A DNA stretch of 64,000 nt from Nectonema munidae (taxonomy: Eukaryota; Nematomorpha; Nectonematoida; Nectonematidae): contig JAUIRK010000745.1 of NCBI GenBank assembly GCA_030549495.1, forward strand, positions 248,001-312,000. Reading direction: 5' to 3'. The notes under the pieces are model-generated. The model made no database searches. It saw only the letters and a program-made list of their open reading frames with translations, and had not been told where the DNA came from. This document shows, piece by piece, positions 25,901-33,424 of this stretch (position 1 is the stretch's first letter; every line of letters begins with the position of its first letter). The translations under genes and the position numbers were made by a program.

Positions 25901-27977
25901 AAATGAATAAATAGTTACGACTTTTTGAAATCGTATTTAAGGAGAGAAGCTTTTCATTTATTGCTGAAAATGAGCATAATTTTTGCATTATTAAAAAATA
26001 AGAACTCATTTTTGAAGGAAGACATGAAAGTTGCTTAAACATATACACAATATGCATCTTGCGAAGACGCATTTTCACACACACTTTTGATTACTGATCA
26101 AAACTTTTGATCTTAACAAATTATACACTAAACTAAACCTAAGACAACTTCTATAAAGAAAACCCCTTAATTTTAACGAAAAGATACTATTGCATAAAAT
26201 ACCACTTAACGATTTAAATTTTTTCCAAGTTAGATGTATTCTATGTTCTACAGAGTTACTTACACTACCTGTTTTGTCTGAAACCTCACCTAAATAACAA
26301 AAGTGTTTAACCTATTCTAATTCTACGCCGCCTACTACTACTTTTTCTTCCAATACTACATCGGTATTTGGGAGCACCTACACTTAAAATTTGTTGTATT
26401 TATCAACTGTCCTTGATGTTTGAGCATTTTTATGTACCCACTTATTGCAATGTACACAAAGAATAGGGTTTCTTTTAACTCTTTTTTCACAAACTCAACA
26501 TGGATTTATTTTAGAAACGGTGTTCCTAGTACTCTTAAAAGAATCGCTAATTTTCATCCACTTAGTTTTGCTGGTGTTTATTCTTAAACCTTTTTTCTCT
26601 AGTGTATCATACCATGTGCTAATCTTTTTACTTAATTCTTCAGAAGATTCTCCTATTAGTACTTACACCATTTGTTTTTACTTGTTGAATAAACTCGTTT
26701 TTTATATTCTCGTCTTTTAATCTCCAAACTTCTAAAGTTTAATTTTTCTTATTTTCTTGTGTAAATTTTTTTTTTGATAAAATAAATCAGCGCAAATAAG
26801 TCTATGTTGACTTACGCGCGATTCACGAGAAAAAGTTTTGGTATTGATTAAGCATTTTCTAAAATTTTACCACGTCATAATGCAGTCAGTCATAGAAGCT
26901 TCATTACCTGATTTGTAAGTTATCCTATGCTCTATACTCGTATTAGCTACAAATAAGCCCATGCTGTCTGCAAAACCAAGTATATTCTTACCCTCTTCAT
27001 TAATCCGTACGGCGTATCCTCCGTATACTTGTCTATACGTGGTATCAATTCCACCTACATGGCCATTTAAATCTCCTACCTTTGTCGTTCCCTGACCAAA
27101 ATAATCTGTAGTTATCTAGCCATTTACACTTACCTCCCTTAACCCTTATTTCTTGAAGTCCCACAATGTCAACTTTTCCACCATTTAACATTTCTGTTGC
27201 GTCAAGTTTAAAATCCCTACCCAAAAGAGAGCCACCTTCTTACCACACGTGACTCTATGATGTTTACCGCTCTAATTTCAACAAACACTTGCCAACGACA
27301 AGTAACCCATTAGCCGATTCTTGCCCACTCCATCTTTATAAATAATACGATCAAAGATAATTTTATTTAAATTCATATTTTTTCTATTTTTACCAGATAA
27401 ATATTCTCTTGTTTTCGGGTTTCGTGCGTTTTTTCATATTTGCATGTACTGAGGCAGAATTTGCGAAATTTTGCTTGCTATTTGTGTTATCAAATTTTCA
27501 AAAAGACTCACTTTATTAGTTAATAATAATTTAAATATAATCGATAAAGCAATGAAATCTCTGAGTTTATTTCTTATTACTAGTTCTCCTATTCAATGAG
27601 TTATTTTTGAAACTTAACATCGAATATCCTGTTCCGCTCTTTTTAAATCTGACATTTCTTATGCTTTCCAGTCGTTTTCAACGTTGTATTTTTAAAGCTT
27701 ACATGCAGCCCTCAGATACACAAACGGACCTTTTGTTGAGAATGGGTCTAACGTATACAAATCTTTGTTTAAATTCCATTTTGTCCTCGACGAGCAGACT
27801 ATTTTGGATATTCGTTGATCCCTGAATTTGCCTTCCTTCTTCCAGCAGTGTCAATTTCATAATTTATTTATGCCTATTTATTAGAAGGATGATGAAGATG
27901 ACAGCGTACAGCGAAATCCATTTCAGTCGAGTGTTCTCCAAGACAAAATGAATTTCAATCAAAGAAGTCCGAAGTGA
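4796..27977 (+). CDS. Gene A: unrecognised multi-exon gene, 3' part (ten exons)
   Basis: I infer exons at 4796-4945, 4997-5133, 5877-6019, 6090-6157, 6272-6322, 8957-9052, 9111-9188, 15262-15384, 23971-24242 and 27885-27977. All phases agree from exon to exon, and introns run from about 50 bp to 8.6 kb. All junctions but one are GT-AG; the exception is the donor after 6157. The product part is about 403 residues, rich in Ser, Asn, Asp and Lys and mostly predicted disordered by composition. It has one short charged helix-like segment (VESEKLKLEKDVQEFS). KRDPFEK near the start, WESVF, and VQRNPFQSS near the C-terminus resemble DPF and NPF peptides that bind adaptor ears and EH domains in clathrin traffic. 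This is only a hint. No folded domain is visible; the N-terminal part lies left of the window or was not found. Function unknown. Confidence 0.6.
4997..5133 (+). CDS. Gene A exon b
   Basis: The acceptor is caaaatttag and the donor AAG|gttttt. It encodes LETLPHKDDKSLPLVTLSPT and then NKENIIKEKKEIPTMEESLK up to FIPKK, ending on a codon boundary. The open frame runs into a stop shortly after the donor, which supports splicing here. Confidence 0.55.
5134..5876 (+). other. Gene A intron b, no element recognised
   Basis: AT-rich. A short open stretch begins after an AG at 5171, but it gives an implausibly short 37-bp upstream intron and soon meets a stop. Nothing else is supported. Confidence 0.4.
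5877..6019 (+). CDS. Gene A exon c
   Basis: The acceptor is a good pyrimidine tract ending taaatag; the donor is CCAG|gtttaa. It reads HASQGKTTKEETRKNDDALG and then DASLNAAIPNNSRILQMLKN up to SSKLNTS. It starts on a codon boundary, matching exon b, and ends after two bases. Base composition is more balanced than the flanking introns, as expected of coding sequence. Confidence 0.65.
6090..6157 (+). CDS. Gene A exon d (donor not canonical)
   Basis: The acceptor is gctgactag. It encodes NVKLGDSTYFFEDLGRNSTP, then TS. Phase at both ends fits exons c and e only if the exon stops after 6157, where the sequence continues GGATTT rather than GT. Skipping this exon would join c to e in a frame that stops within ten codons, so the exon seems needed. 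Either a non-canonical donor, a base error, or a recent mutation is present. Confidence 0.4.
6272..6322 (+). CDS. Gene A exon e
   Basis: Acceptor gacctttcag; donor A|gtaagc, close to the splice consensus. It reads TQSTTYQNRVYIKMNG. At 51 bp it is the smallest exon. It enters after one base of a codon and leaves after one base, giving NG-T-VPKQK at the junction with exon f. Confidence 0.5.
6606..6790 (+). mobile_element. tRNA-derived SINE-like sequence
   Basis: GGGTTCGATGC (near 6680) matches a Pol III B box. It follows CATGAGTAAGG and GGCTTCCATACC, which stand roughly where an A-box region would lie. The unit does not fold into a complete tRNA cloverleaf and is followed by unrelated sequence, as in SINEs. 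The limits are estimates and no poly(A) or target duplication was found. Confidence 0.4.
7438..7867. mobile_element. hAT-type MITE with 8-bp target site duplication
   Basis: The element is 7446-7859 (414 bp). It starts CAGTGGCGTAACTAGG and ends in the inverted GTTACGCCACTG, so the termini are CAGTGGCGTAAC. It is flanked on both sides by CCTGGAAG (7438-7445 and 7860-7867), a perfect 8-bp duplication typical of hAT. It has GC-rich ends, an AT-rich middle and no coding capacity. The perfect duplication suggests a fairly recent insertion. Confidence 0.9.
8957..9052 (+). CDS. Gene A exon f
   Basis: Acceptor tttgtcacaattttag; donor CCAG|gtacat. It encodes VPKQKYAKKGSDYYTSQPEW and then DCVSVSDLQSP. 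It leaves after one base and joins exon g across a 58-bp intron to give QSP-D-SDFSHFQ. Confidence 0.65.
9111..9188 (+). CDS. Gene A exon g
   Basis: Acceptor gttcttttag; donor TCA|gtaaaa. It reads SDFSHFQDQASSSYDAMEPP and then SSNNI. Codon use is balanced and the region is less AT-rich than its surroundings. Confidence 0.65.
9640..10870 (-). mobile_element. Penelope-like element with GIY-YIG endonuclease part
   Basis: On the minus strand around 10295-10160 the reading is SHRISCESCQNTYIGETKRA, then SIIRYKEHLQ. This is the GIY-YIG core of Penelope-like elements (the Cys pair, YIGE-T-R, R..EH). Decayed coding debris continues on both sides. Both ends carry copies of the same sequence in opposite orientation: TTTCGAGCGTTGC occurs on the + strand near 9716 and its complement near 10790. 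The element is broken with several frame changes, and its RT core is mostly gone. Confidence 0.7.
11404..11998. mobile_element. hAT-like non-autonomous element (degraded)
   Basis: The left end reads CAGCCATTCTCAACGTG and the right end, complemented, CAGTGATTCTCAAACC. These resemble the hAT terminus CAGTGATTCTCAAC. Both sides then carry related GGGTCC/GGACCC stretches. There is no coding content. I see no matching 8-bp duplication (TTGCAAAG against TTAATCTA), so it is either old or the limits are slightly wrong. Confidence 0.55.
12920..14440 (-). mobile_element. LINE, endonuclease and RT pieces
   Basis: From the right, the minus strand reads LSINGIKTKYE, then VIKQHFPDVITIQETKL (near 14160). 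This is the start of an apurinic endonuclease domain with its QETK motif. Further left, 13441-13160 gives FMSDLPTPPNIQVSLITYVD, then NITTITPTN. This corresponds to RT motif C, with a degenerate YVDN where YADD is expected. A large part of the RT between is missing and frames change several times. A non-LTR retrotransposon of the Jockey/R1/RTE broad type; clade not resolved. Confidence 0.7.
15262..15384 (+). CDS. Gene A exon h
   Basis: Acceptor tattttttcaag; donor AAAG|gtatct. It reads MKSSLTSLSRSSSWESVFGQ and then VESEKLKLEKDVQEFSRYNK. The second half is a charged, helix-forming segment. The exit phase joins exon i exactly as YNK-G-FNDDTSLF. An earlier GT at 15374 would give a wrong phase, so the donor after 15384 is preferred. 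Confidence 0.75.
16259..16284. repeat. (AT)n microsatellite
   Basis: An uninterrupted run of about twelve AT units following TTTTCA. Confidence 0.9.
17749..20186 (-). mobile_element. Complete CMC/Chapaev-like DNA transposon with TTA target duplication
   Basis: The element spans 17752-20183 (2432 bp). The termini are inverted: CACTGGTCAACA at the left, TGTTGACCAGTG at the right. The similarity extends inward for more than 100 bp with gaps (shared TCTGGGGTTTT, then GGCTCTAGTTT). TTA lies on both sides (17749-17751 and 20184-20186). CACTG-type termini with a 3-bp duplication fit the CMC group, especially Chapaev3-like elements. One uninterrupted minus-strand transposase gene lies inside. The element looks whole and relatively young, and is inserted antisense in an intron of gene A. 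Confidence 0.8.
18176..19882 (-). CDS. Chapaev-like transposase, 568 aa, open
   Basis: A single-exon frame starts at ATG 19882 (a TTG codon lies just upstream, so this is the first Met). The N-terminal part has Cys pairs at residues 22/25, 66/69 and 101/104, as in a DNA-binding zinc module. An acidic linker covers about 145-170. The rest fits an RNase H-fold transposase: D265 (RLFIDSSKSSLK) and D319 (LICVDLKMM) as candidate acidic residues. A Cys pair at 338/341 (YPCFLCLWDSRA) follows, and a late E-rich motif (GDYSEEQGERFHQD, E513-E517). Assigning catalytic residues is inference. The stop codon overlaps an AATAAA (minus strand, 18180-18175). The family is widespread as many copies in arthropods and cnidarians. 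No stop or frameshift is visible, so it may still be functional or recently so. Confidence 0.85.
   Translation of the reverse strand: MSSREKMSSSKRRCRYEPDVFCYICGQYMMAQQKRNITDFVKRAYKAYFDMKLGDQDKSWAPHMVCKTCVESLRGWTNGKLKLKFAVPMVWREPKNHFDDCYFCINDMTGFNKHKKANWQYPSLDSAIRPVAHSEDLPVPVFTSLPEIDETEEIPADLSISSGDSCSDYEEPSNGPQLFNQSELNDLVRDLCLSKEQSEVLASRLQEKNILDSGTKVTYYRTREGSLLRFFSKEDDLVFCNDVSALLNCMGISSYDPADWRLFIDSSKSSLKVVLLHNGNKFAPVPIGHSTKMKEEYDGIQFVLEKLNYNTHKWLICVDLKMMNFLLDQQSGYTKYPCFLCLWDSRARNQHWRRENWPERESLKVGTANVINEPLVPRNRIIFPPLHIKLGLMKQFVKALNKDGDCFKYICRQFPGLSIEKAKGGIFDGPQIRTLMRDSDFTNHMNRVELNAWVSFTDVVTNFLGNHKADNYKQLVRKMLTAYEKLGANVSIKVHFLFSHLDRFPGNLGDYSEEQGERFHQDIKTMEERYQGKWDEHLMADYCWNLLRDCPKVAHKRKSYKRQFHFCE
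20262..20560 (+). mobile_element. Short LINE piece (region before RT)
   Basis: The + strand reads WNNRAHKFYSIFKSDTKCDL in one frame, then DLYVKYSALNVEKLRSIRLK up to KAIFTKLK. The KFYSIFK...LYVKY...L pattern matches the linker just before the RT domain in CR1/Jockey-type LINEs. No RT follows. Assignment rests on pattern only. Confidence 0.4.
21224..21551. mobile_element. hAT-type MITE with 8-bp target site duplication
   Basis: The element is 21232-21543 (312 bp). It starts CAGTGCCCGCGCTAAGC and ends in the complement of CAGAGCCTGCGCTACC. AACGTACC flanks it on both sides (21224-21231 and 21544-21551). A run of 16 G (21268-21283) sits near the left end. No coding content. Confidence 0.88.
21900..22870 (+). 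mobile_element. Chapaev-like transposase remnant
   Basis: The + strand frame from 21929 has HLDNCYICHANAKGFNKKKE, matching HFDDCYFCINDMTGFNKHKK of the open transposase. Further on, SEFNDLVRDLYM, then ELLASRLQEK, and later CDSRATTHYW match ELNDLVRDLCL, EVLASRLQEK and WDSRARNQHW in the same order. Several frame changes and stops are present, and terminal repeats are not visible. It lies 1.7 kb from the intact element in opposite orientation and is clearly older, so it is not a product of that insertion. Confidence 0.75.
23971..24242 (+). CDS. Gene A exon i (largest)
   Basis: Acceptor ctttcattttcag; donor TTCAAG|gtatcg. It encodes FNDDTSLFNNFSKVPSQFSP, then an unstructured Ser/Pro/Asp-rich stretch (SQEDQEHRLNPKSFFNDDYL, SIPGFYFAESSAY) ending SLWVKSLQNTFNDFK. 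It is markedly richer in G+C than the introns. It ends on a codon boundary, matching exon j. Confidence 0.75.
24440..25768 (-). mobile_element. hAT transposon, GTF2IRD2-like transposase piece
   Basis: Minus-strand frames 25247-25050 and 25126-24815 read FKFFSLAIDKSTDVANTAQL, and later KLHGLATDGAPAVVGNK and HFIIHQENLCAKYFK. This is the central hAT domain seen in GTF2IRD2-type proteins. Frames overlap with a shift between them. On the right, 25735-25762 has the complement of TGGGCAACCTACGGCCCGCG, the well-known hAT (Charlie-type) end. The left end was not found. Confidence 0.75.
26105..27270 (-). mobile_element. LINE copy with zinc-knuckle tail, internally deleted
   Basis: From the right, the minus strand reads KVDIVGLQEIRVKGGKCKWL (endonuclease N-terminal part). 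After a large deletion come ISTWYDTLEKKGLRINTSKT and CEKRVKRNPILCVHCNKWVH, a Cys/His knuckle, then VVVGGVE. From about 26160 to 26660 it is nearly identical, in reverse orientation, to 28700-29220. Same family as the copy on the other side of the last exon of gene A. Confidence 0.75.
27885..27977 (+). CDS. Gene A terminal exon j
   Basis: Acceptor tgcctatttattag. It reads KDDEDDSVQRNPFQSSVLQD and then KMNFNQRSPK, with TGA at 27975-27977. The NPF tripeptide near the C-terminus is an EH-domain ligand type in other proteins; its meaning here is inference. The exon sits between two copies of one LINE family in opposite orientations. Confidence 0.65.
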   Translation, partial: KDDEDDSVQRNPFQSSVLQDKMNFNQRSPK

Positions 27978-28090
27978 TTATTGAGAAGAGAGAATCAACT
28001 CATCTTAATCTTCTCCTTAGCTCTCTCTCAACTTCCAAATTAATTCTTCTTCCATTCATCTATTTTCCTTCTTAGTGAATTTTCGTTATT

Positions 28091-28096
28091 AATAAA
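28091..28096 (+). terminator. Poly(A) signal AATAAA, probably for gene A
   Basis: The first AATAAA after the stop, 114 bases downstream of it and before the LINE that begins near 28195. Confidence 0.5.
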
Positions 28097-28194
28097 CTTT
28101 TAATACATTTTAAAGATTCTACCTCAGTTTAAAAATCATAGTTCAAAATATATTTGACGCAGCTTCTATTCCAAAAACCTGAATATAAATAAAA

Positions 28195-29310
28195 ATATAT
28201 TAATGCCAGTATATAAAGGCAAAGGAACTATAACAAATTGTTCAAATTAAACTACTAGAACATGATATGAAAACAGTAGAAAGAATTTTATTGAATAGAC
28301 TGAAAAAGAGTATTCAAATTAGTAAAATGCAATTCCGTTTTATGCCGGGCAAGAGCACAAATGACGCTATTTTTATTATTAGACAGCTTTTCGAAAAGAG
28401 GGCAAGAAATGGGCATGGTCTGTTTCTTGCTTTTATAGACCTGGAGAAAGCTTTGACTCTGTTTCTAGAAGTCTCATTGACTGGTCTTTGAGAAGAAAAT
28501 GGGCTAATGAAAGACTAGTGAGAGCCATTATGGCCTTGTACAAAAGCGAAGACACTTTTATAAAAATTAATACTTCAATTTCTAGTAAGTTTAAAATAAA
28601 AGTAGGCTTACATCAAGGTTCGATTTTAAGCCCCTTTTTATTTAATATCATTCTTGATGAAATTCTTAAGGATTTAATTAAAGAAGATACGAGTGGGATT
28701 TTATTGCAGATGATATAGTATTAATAGGAGAATCTTTTGAAGAATTAAGTAAAAAGATTAGCACATGGTATGAGACACTAGAGAAAAAAGGTTTAAGAAT
28801 AAACACCAGCAAAACTAAGTGGATGAAAATTAGCGATTCTTTTAAGAGTACTAAGAACACCGTTTCTAAAATAAATCCATGTTGAGTTTGTGAAAAAAGA
28901 GTTAAAAGAAACTCTATTCTTTGTGTACATTGCAATAATTGGGTACATAAAAAATGCTCAAACATCAAGGGCAGTTGATAAATAAAACAAATTTTAAGTG
29001 TAGGTTCTGTCTAGGTTTCAACCCAAATACCGATGTGGTATTGGAAGAAAAAGTAGTAGTAGGCGGCGTAGAATCAGAAGAGGTTAAACACTTTTGTTAT
29101 TTATGTGAGGTTTTAGACAAAACAGGTAGTGTAAGTAACTCTGTAGAACATAGAATACAACTAACTTGGAAAAAATTTTATGCAATAGTATCTTTTCGTT
29201 AAAATTAAGGGGTTTAATGAGAGATTAAATGCCATGGTGGTAAAAACCGGCTAAACCTCAGCGTGCTGGAAACACTAGCAGTAAAATTGATTATTATTAT
29301 TATTATTAAA
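28195..29310 (+). mobile_element. LINE copy, RT domain and zinc knuckle, 5'-truncated
   Basis: The + strand gives RT pieces: KTVERILLNRLKKSIQISKM, QFRFMPGKSTNDAIF, LAFIDLEKA, VGLHQGSILSPFLFNIILDE, then STWYETLEKKGLRINTSKTK. A knuckle CEKRVKRNSILCVHCNNWVH follows, with a tail reading VVVGGVESEEVKHFCYL. QF-F-PG, F-D-EKA and GLHQGS-LSP-LF are standard non-LTR RT motifs. Frames change a few times. It ends in an (ATT)n tract at about 29288-29308, a usual LINE tail. The 3' half is nearly identical to the inverted copy at 26105-27270, so both are young. Confidence 0.85.
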
Positions 29311-29899
29311 CATTCTACCTCAGTGATCGTCAGCCAGAGGGAATTCCCCTATCCGAAATTTAACACTTCTTAGAGAAAGGAAAAAATTTCAAACGACAAA
29401 ATCTAACTGAGGAGATCAAGCAGTGTTTTTATTTGTTATTAAATGCATATAACTCCACAATTCTTAACAATTTTATCAAAGTCAGAAGTTAAATTCGAAA
29501 CTGCAAAATAGGAATCATTTGATCGGCTGTTAAGTTTTGTTCTTTCTTTATTCATACTGAAAGGATTTCCTTGCAAAGATAATAATTTGTGCCGAGCATA
29601 CACAGAATTTTTAAAACCAATGAAGTTATTTTCGCATATTTAGAAACAGGATATTGAACATAAATCAATTAATTACGTTTGCAAACAAGTTGTTCTTCAT
29701 CGAAGAATCACTTAACATAATTTCCAGCTGAAAATCTAATGCAAATTTTGATGCATCGAAAGGGGGTGTAAAGATGGAGAACACAGGTTTCAAATTATTG
29801 AGTCAAAAATACTCGATGGGCCGTACTGTAACTCTTGGCGGGGCAAATACAGCTTGCGGGCCATAAGGATGCCATTCATTGGAGATTAAATTAGATTGC

Positions 29900-30420
29900 A
29901 AAGATTGAAACTTGAATTTAATATTCTGTTAATTTTTTTACGAAAAATTTTGGTTTTAATATTATCATTATCAGTTTCAAAAAGGATATCCAAAAAAGAT
30001 AATTGACATTCAAATTCAGAGAATTAAGATAGTAAACAAACACAATATCAATATTTTTGGAAACAAGATAATGCAGTCGTGAATGTACCAATAAGAGCTA
30101 GTTAGGTCAATTTTAGATAAAATTAATTTGTTCTTCGTAGTAGTTTATGAAGAGAATATGAATTGCTATTAAAGGTGGGATTACACTGACTATGGGTAAA
30201 GAGGCATTTCTTCCATTCTAAAAACAATATTATTATTTAGAATGTCATAAAGAAAGTTTGCATCCAAATTAAAGAACGTGAGTTCTGATTTATGCTTAAT
30301 ACACTTCCTGATCACATTGTCTATAGCATCATCAATTGAATTGGATTATAAAGATTATCACAATCCTTCAAATTATGAGGCCATTTTTTACAGACAAGCA
30401 GATTTTCTCCAATCTTGTCA
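29900..30420 (-). mobile_element. Penelope-like RT piece (degraded)
   Basis: The minus strand reads DEAIDNVIRKCIK, then FFNLDANFLYDILNNNIVFR and further right a decayed TSSYWYIHDCIILFPK followed by a hydrophobic stretch. The order and spacing recall the Penelope RT series (SLFTNIPLDEAI, then LL..N..F, then the Y.DD region). Inferred from pattern only; broken in several places. Confidence 0.45.
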
Positions 30421-30619
30421 TTCTGACTCCTATTTATCTTCATGAGCAACTCTCAACTAGCCAACCTCACCAAAGCCTCCTTTTACTGTTGTGAAAAGAA
30501 GAAGCTGGAGCTTTTATTCAACAAAATGAACTGATTTCTGAACCAAAAGATCAAATTTGCACAACTACAGATGCAAGAAACGATAAAAGAAAAGTTAAAT
30601 TCAAAATGTATTGTGAATT

Positions 30620-30829
30620 TCAATGCTGAATAAAACATAGAGAGGAAAGAGATATTATTTTGTAACATTCAAATGATGTAATTTGAATATTACAATCTTG
30701 CCGACTAGATCCAAAACTTCTTACTGGCCTTCGTTCTCTACTTGATCTTGGGACATCAGTGGGCTCTTTCTTATCAGAATAAATTTCATAGCTAGTTTCT
30801 GGATCTTGTAGAGATAAAATTGTTGGCAA
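30620..30829 (-). mobile_element. Possible retroelement integrase tail (fossil)
   Basis: The frame has DVPRSSRERRPVRSFGSSRQ, a basic R-S-x-R-x-R-x-P stretch like the C-terminal tails of LTR-retroelement integrases. No other part of such an element was recognised nearby, so this is weak. If correct it is a short, broken fossil. Confidence 0.2.
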
Positions 30830-30839
30830 TCAAAAAAAT

Positions 30840-32240
30840 TTTTATGCGACCGAAATTTTTCGTATTTTTTATGCAATCTAAATTTTTGTTTATGCTTAAT
30901 ATAAAAATCGAAATAAAATTCAAATATTTTAAATATAAATAGCTAAAATTCTAAATCTTTATATCGACTTGAAACGAAATGAAATCAGTGGCGTGCCAAG
31001 AGCAAATTTTCCATGCCTATGTGAGTGTATTAATAAGTTTATGGGCGTTTTGGAGATTTATTTGACATTTTGGAGTTAAAATTAAGGTATTTACATTTTG
31101 CCTAAAAATTGACTCGACGGTACCCAGATGAAGTTATGGTGAAAATTTGATTTGGTTTTGCATATCATTTTTGCTTTAGAAGTTTCAAGTACAAAAAACT
31201 TGAAACTCTGGAATTTATTATTTATTTCCCGAAATTAAATTCTTCGCTTTACTTTAAAAAAGTAAGAAAATATTTGCAATCATTTTATCTGGAGAAAAGA
31301 AAAGAAGGAGGACTTCATGGGGATGTTTCACAACAGAATAAGCTCGAAAAGAATGGTAAAGGTTTTGAGCATAACGCGGAAAAACGTTAGTTGTTAGAAA
31401 TGTCCAAGAGATAGGAGTGAGAGACGTGTATGAAAGAGGCAAATGCATCGCTCGAAGTAGCAACGAAGAAATAAGAAAGAAAAGGATACAAAAAAGTTGG
31501 CTGAGAAAAAAGGAATCACGAATTAAAAAAGTAAAAGCAGAACATTTTTTGTGAAAAGTTTTGTATAGAAAGTTGAAAAAAGTGTGAATGCATGAATTAT
31601 TATTATTGTAAATGCAAAAAGTGTTGTTGGAAAATTTTTATTGTGACAATTGAACCACAAACACTTACGGAGAAATTGATGGTGGTGGATGGGAAAGACT
31701 GAGAATTTTTAGAAAGATAGATTTTTTGCATTTGAAATTGATTTTAAGAATCTAGAAAAGGTAGGCGGTCATTTATTACTTTATATGTGTTGAAAACCAA
31801 TGATTTATTTATAATTTTTATACACTTTGGTTCATAGTCTCTCTCAATTACTGTTAAATATCAAAAACTAGAATGTCAAATTTATTAAAAACCAATTTAT
31901 ATATTAATTAGATTATTAATAAAATCGTTTTAATGAGGTATTAGAAGTAATGAATAGAAGTTTTAAAAGTGTAAAAAATATTGTCAAAAAAACGAATAGC
32001 GAACTCTTTTTACGGAAAAATAATCTAAAATTATAAAATCAAATTAGACTAGAACTTTTTGAAACATGATTTAAATATAGATATTTTTTAAACCATTATG
32101 CTTTATATAAAAGTAAATGCTAAAAATATCATTTTTCATTTTATGTTTTTTGGCTCTATATATATTTGAATTATTTTATAGGTGCGCTCTTATTTATTTC
32201 TATCATTAAACATGGCAACATTTTGAAAATGTCAATCAAA
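30840..32240. other. AT-rich stretch, nothing recognised
   Basis: No convincing frame, terminal repeat or tandem structure. Confidence 0.4.
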
Positions 32241-32289
32241 ATTTTGATTGATGGTAAATATATCTAATAAAATATTCATTTAAATTTTA

Positions 32290-32760
32290 CATGAAATGTA
32301 TGTTGTGCCAAATCAACCATGATATTTTCATTTTTGAATTCAAATGTTGCATAAAGTCTGAAAATATCTGAAAGTGTCAATCAAATGTGCGGTTTTCGTC
32401 TGAAAACGGTCTACAGAAATATTTTCCAAATTTTAAATAAAATATCTGTTTTTATACCAAATTGACCATGCTAGTTTCATTTATGGACTAAGTTTTTGCA
32501 TTTGGGATTTGAAAATGCCTGAAATGCAAATTGAATTAGTTATGTATGCCTGAAAATTATCTCGAAAAATAATCATGCATATTTTAAAAAGTAGTTTTTT
32601 TTATACTAAATCGAAAATGTGATTTCCTATGGAAAAGTGGGTCAGAAAATTGCTGATTTGTGCCAGCGAAATCAAAGAAAAAAAGATTTGCTATTTCCGA
32701 AATCAAAGTTTGCATGTTTTTGATTAGAATCTATATTAAAATTTAATTATGAATTCAGCA
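32290..32760 (+). repeat. 148-bp tandem monomer array (forward)
   Basis: Three diverged units are marked by ACCAAATYRACCATG-like blocks at about 32308, 32455 and 32603, spaced 147-148 bp. They are followed by TTCATTT..GGACT, TTTTTGCATTTGGGATTTG and AAATATCTGAAAGTGTCAAT. The array breaks up on the right. Confidence 0.7.
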
Positions 32761-32979
32761 TTTGTACGGATTTATTATACTAAAGAAGGGTTGGAATCGC
32801 TATTAGTCAAAACAGATTTGCTAAATTTTTCTTTTACTCAGTTTGTAACTTAAAGCTCTACTAAAAGAAAATGAATAAATCAAGAGAAGTTATAAAAAAA
32901 GAGCCAAAATATACAAAAAAAAAAGTATATTTTCACTATATATCTAATATGCAGCCATTTTTTGAAAATTTTTTACAGA

Positions 32980-33420
32980 ACTGATTTTCAGGCATACATT
33001 ACTAATTCAATTGCCACTTCGAGATATTTTTTAACGGTATTATCCAAAATCCAGTACAGAAATAAAATAAGCATAGTCGATTTGGTATAAAACAGATATT
33101 TTATTTTTTTGAAGACATTATCTAGAAGTAAACCGCAAATCTGATTGAAGCTTTCAGATATTTTAAAACGATAAATGCCAAAACTGAGTCCCAAAATGAA
33201 ACCAGCATCTTCCATTTGGCATAAAAATAGATATTTTATTTAAATTTCAAAAATATTTCTGTAGACATTAGACGTAAATCGAACATTGGATTGATACTTT
33301 CAGACATTTAAAACCTCTAAATGCAAAAAAAATGATTTCAGAAATAAAAATTATCATAGTCGAATTGGTATAAAAATATATATTTCATGTAAAATTAGAA
33401 AGAATATTTTGGGATATAGT
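32980..33420 (-). repeat. 148-bp tandem monomer array (reverse)
   Basis: About three units of the same monomer in reverse orientation, separated from the forward array by roughly 220 bp. The two arrays thus form a diverged inverted pair. A LINE RT piece begins right at its right edge. Confidence 0.7.
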
Positions 33421-33424
33421 TTTC

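Larger units (their letters stand above)
24243..27884 (+). other. Gene A last intron (3.6 kb)
   Basis: It holds an hAT transposase piece (about 24440-25768) and a LINE (about 26105-27270), both antisense to gene A. Confidence 0.5.

Noticed and set aside
26445-28968. Similar hydrophobic frames (LVFILKPFFSSVSYHVLIF) on both strands
   Set aside because: They are the antisense of the LINE RT tail in each copy, not a membrane protein.
29336-29868. Possible hAT element (CAGTGATCGTCAGCC ... GCGGGCCATAAGGATGCC)
   Set aside because: The ends match poorly and no 8-bp duplication is visible. The GGCCCGCAAGC-like motif alone is not enough.
31254-31463. 69-codon minus frame
   Set aside because: No motif, no splice context; composition typical of chance frames here.
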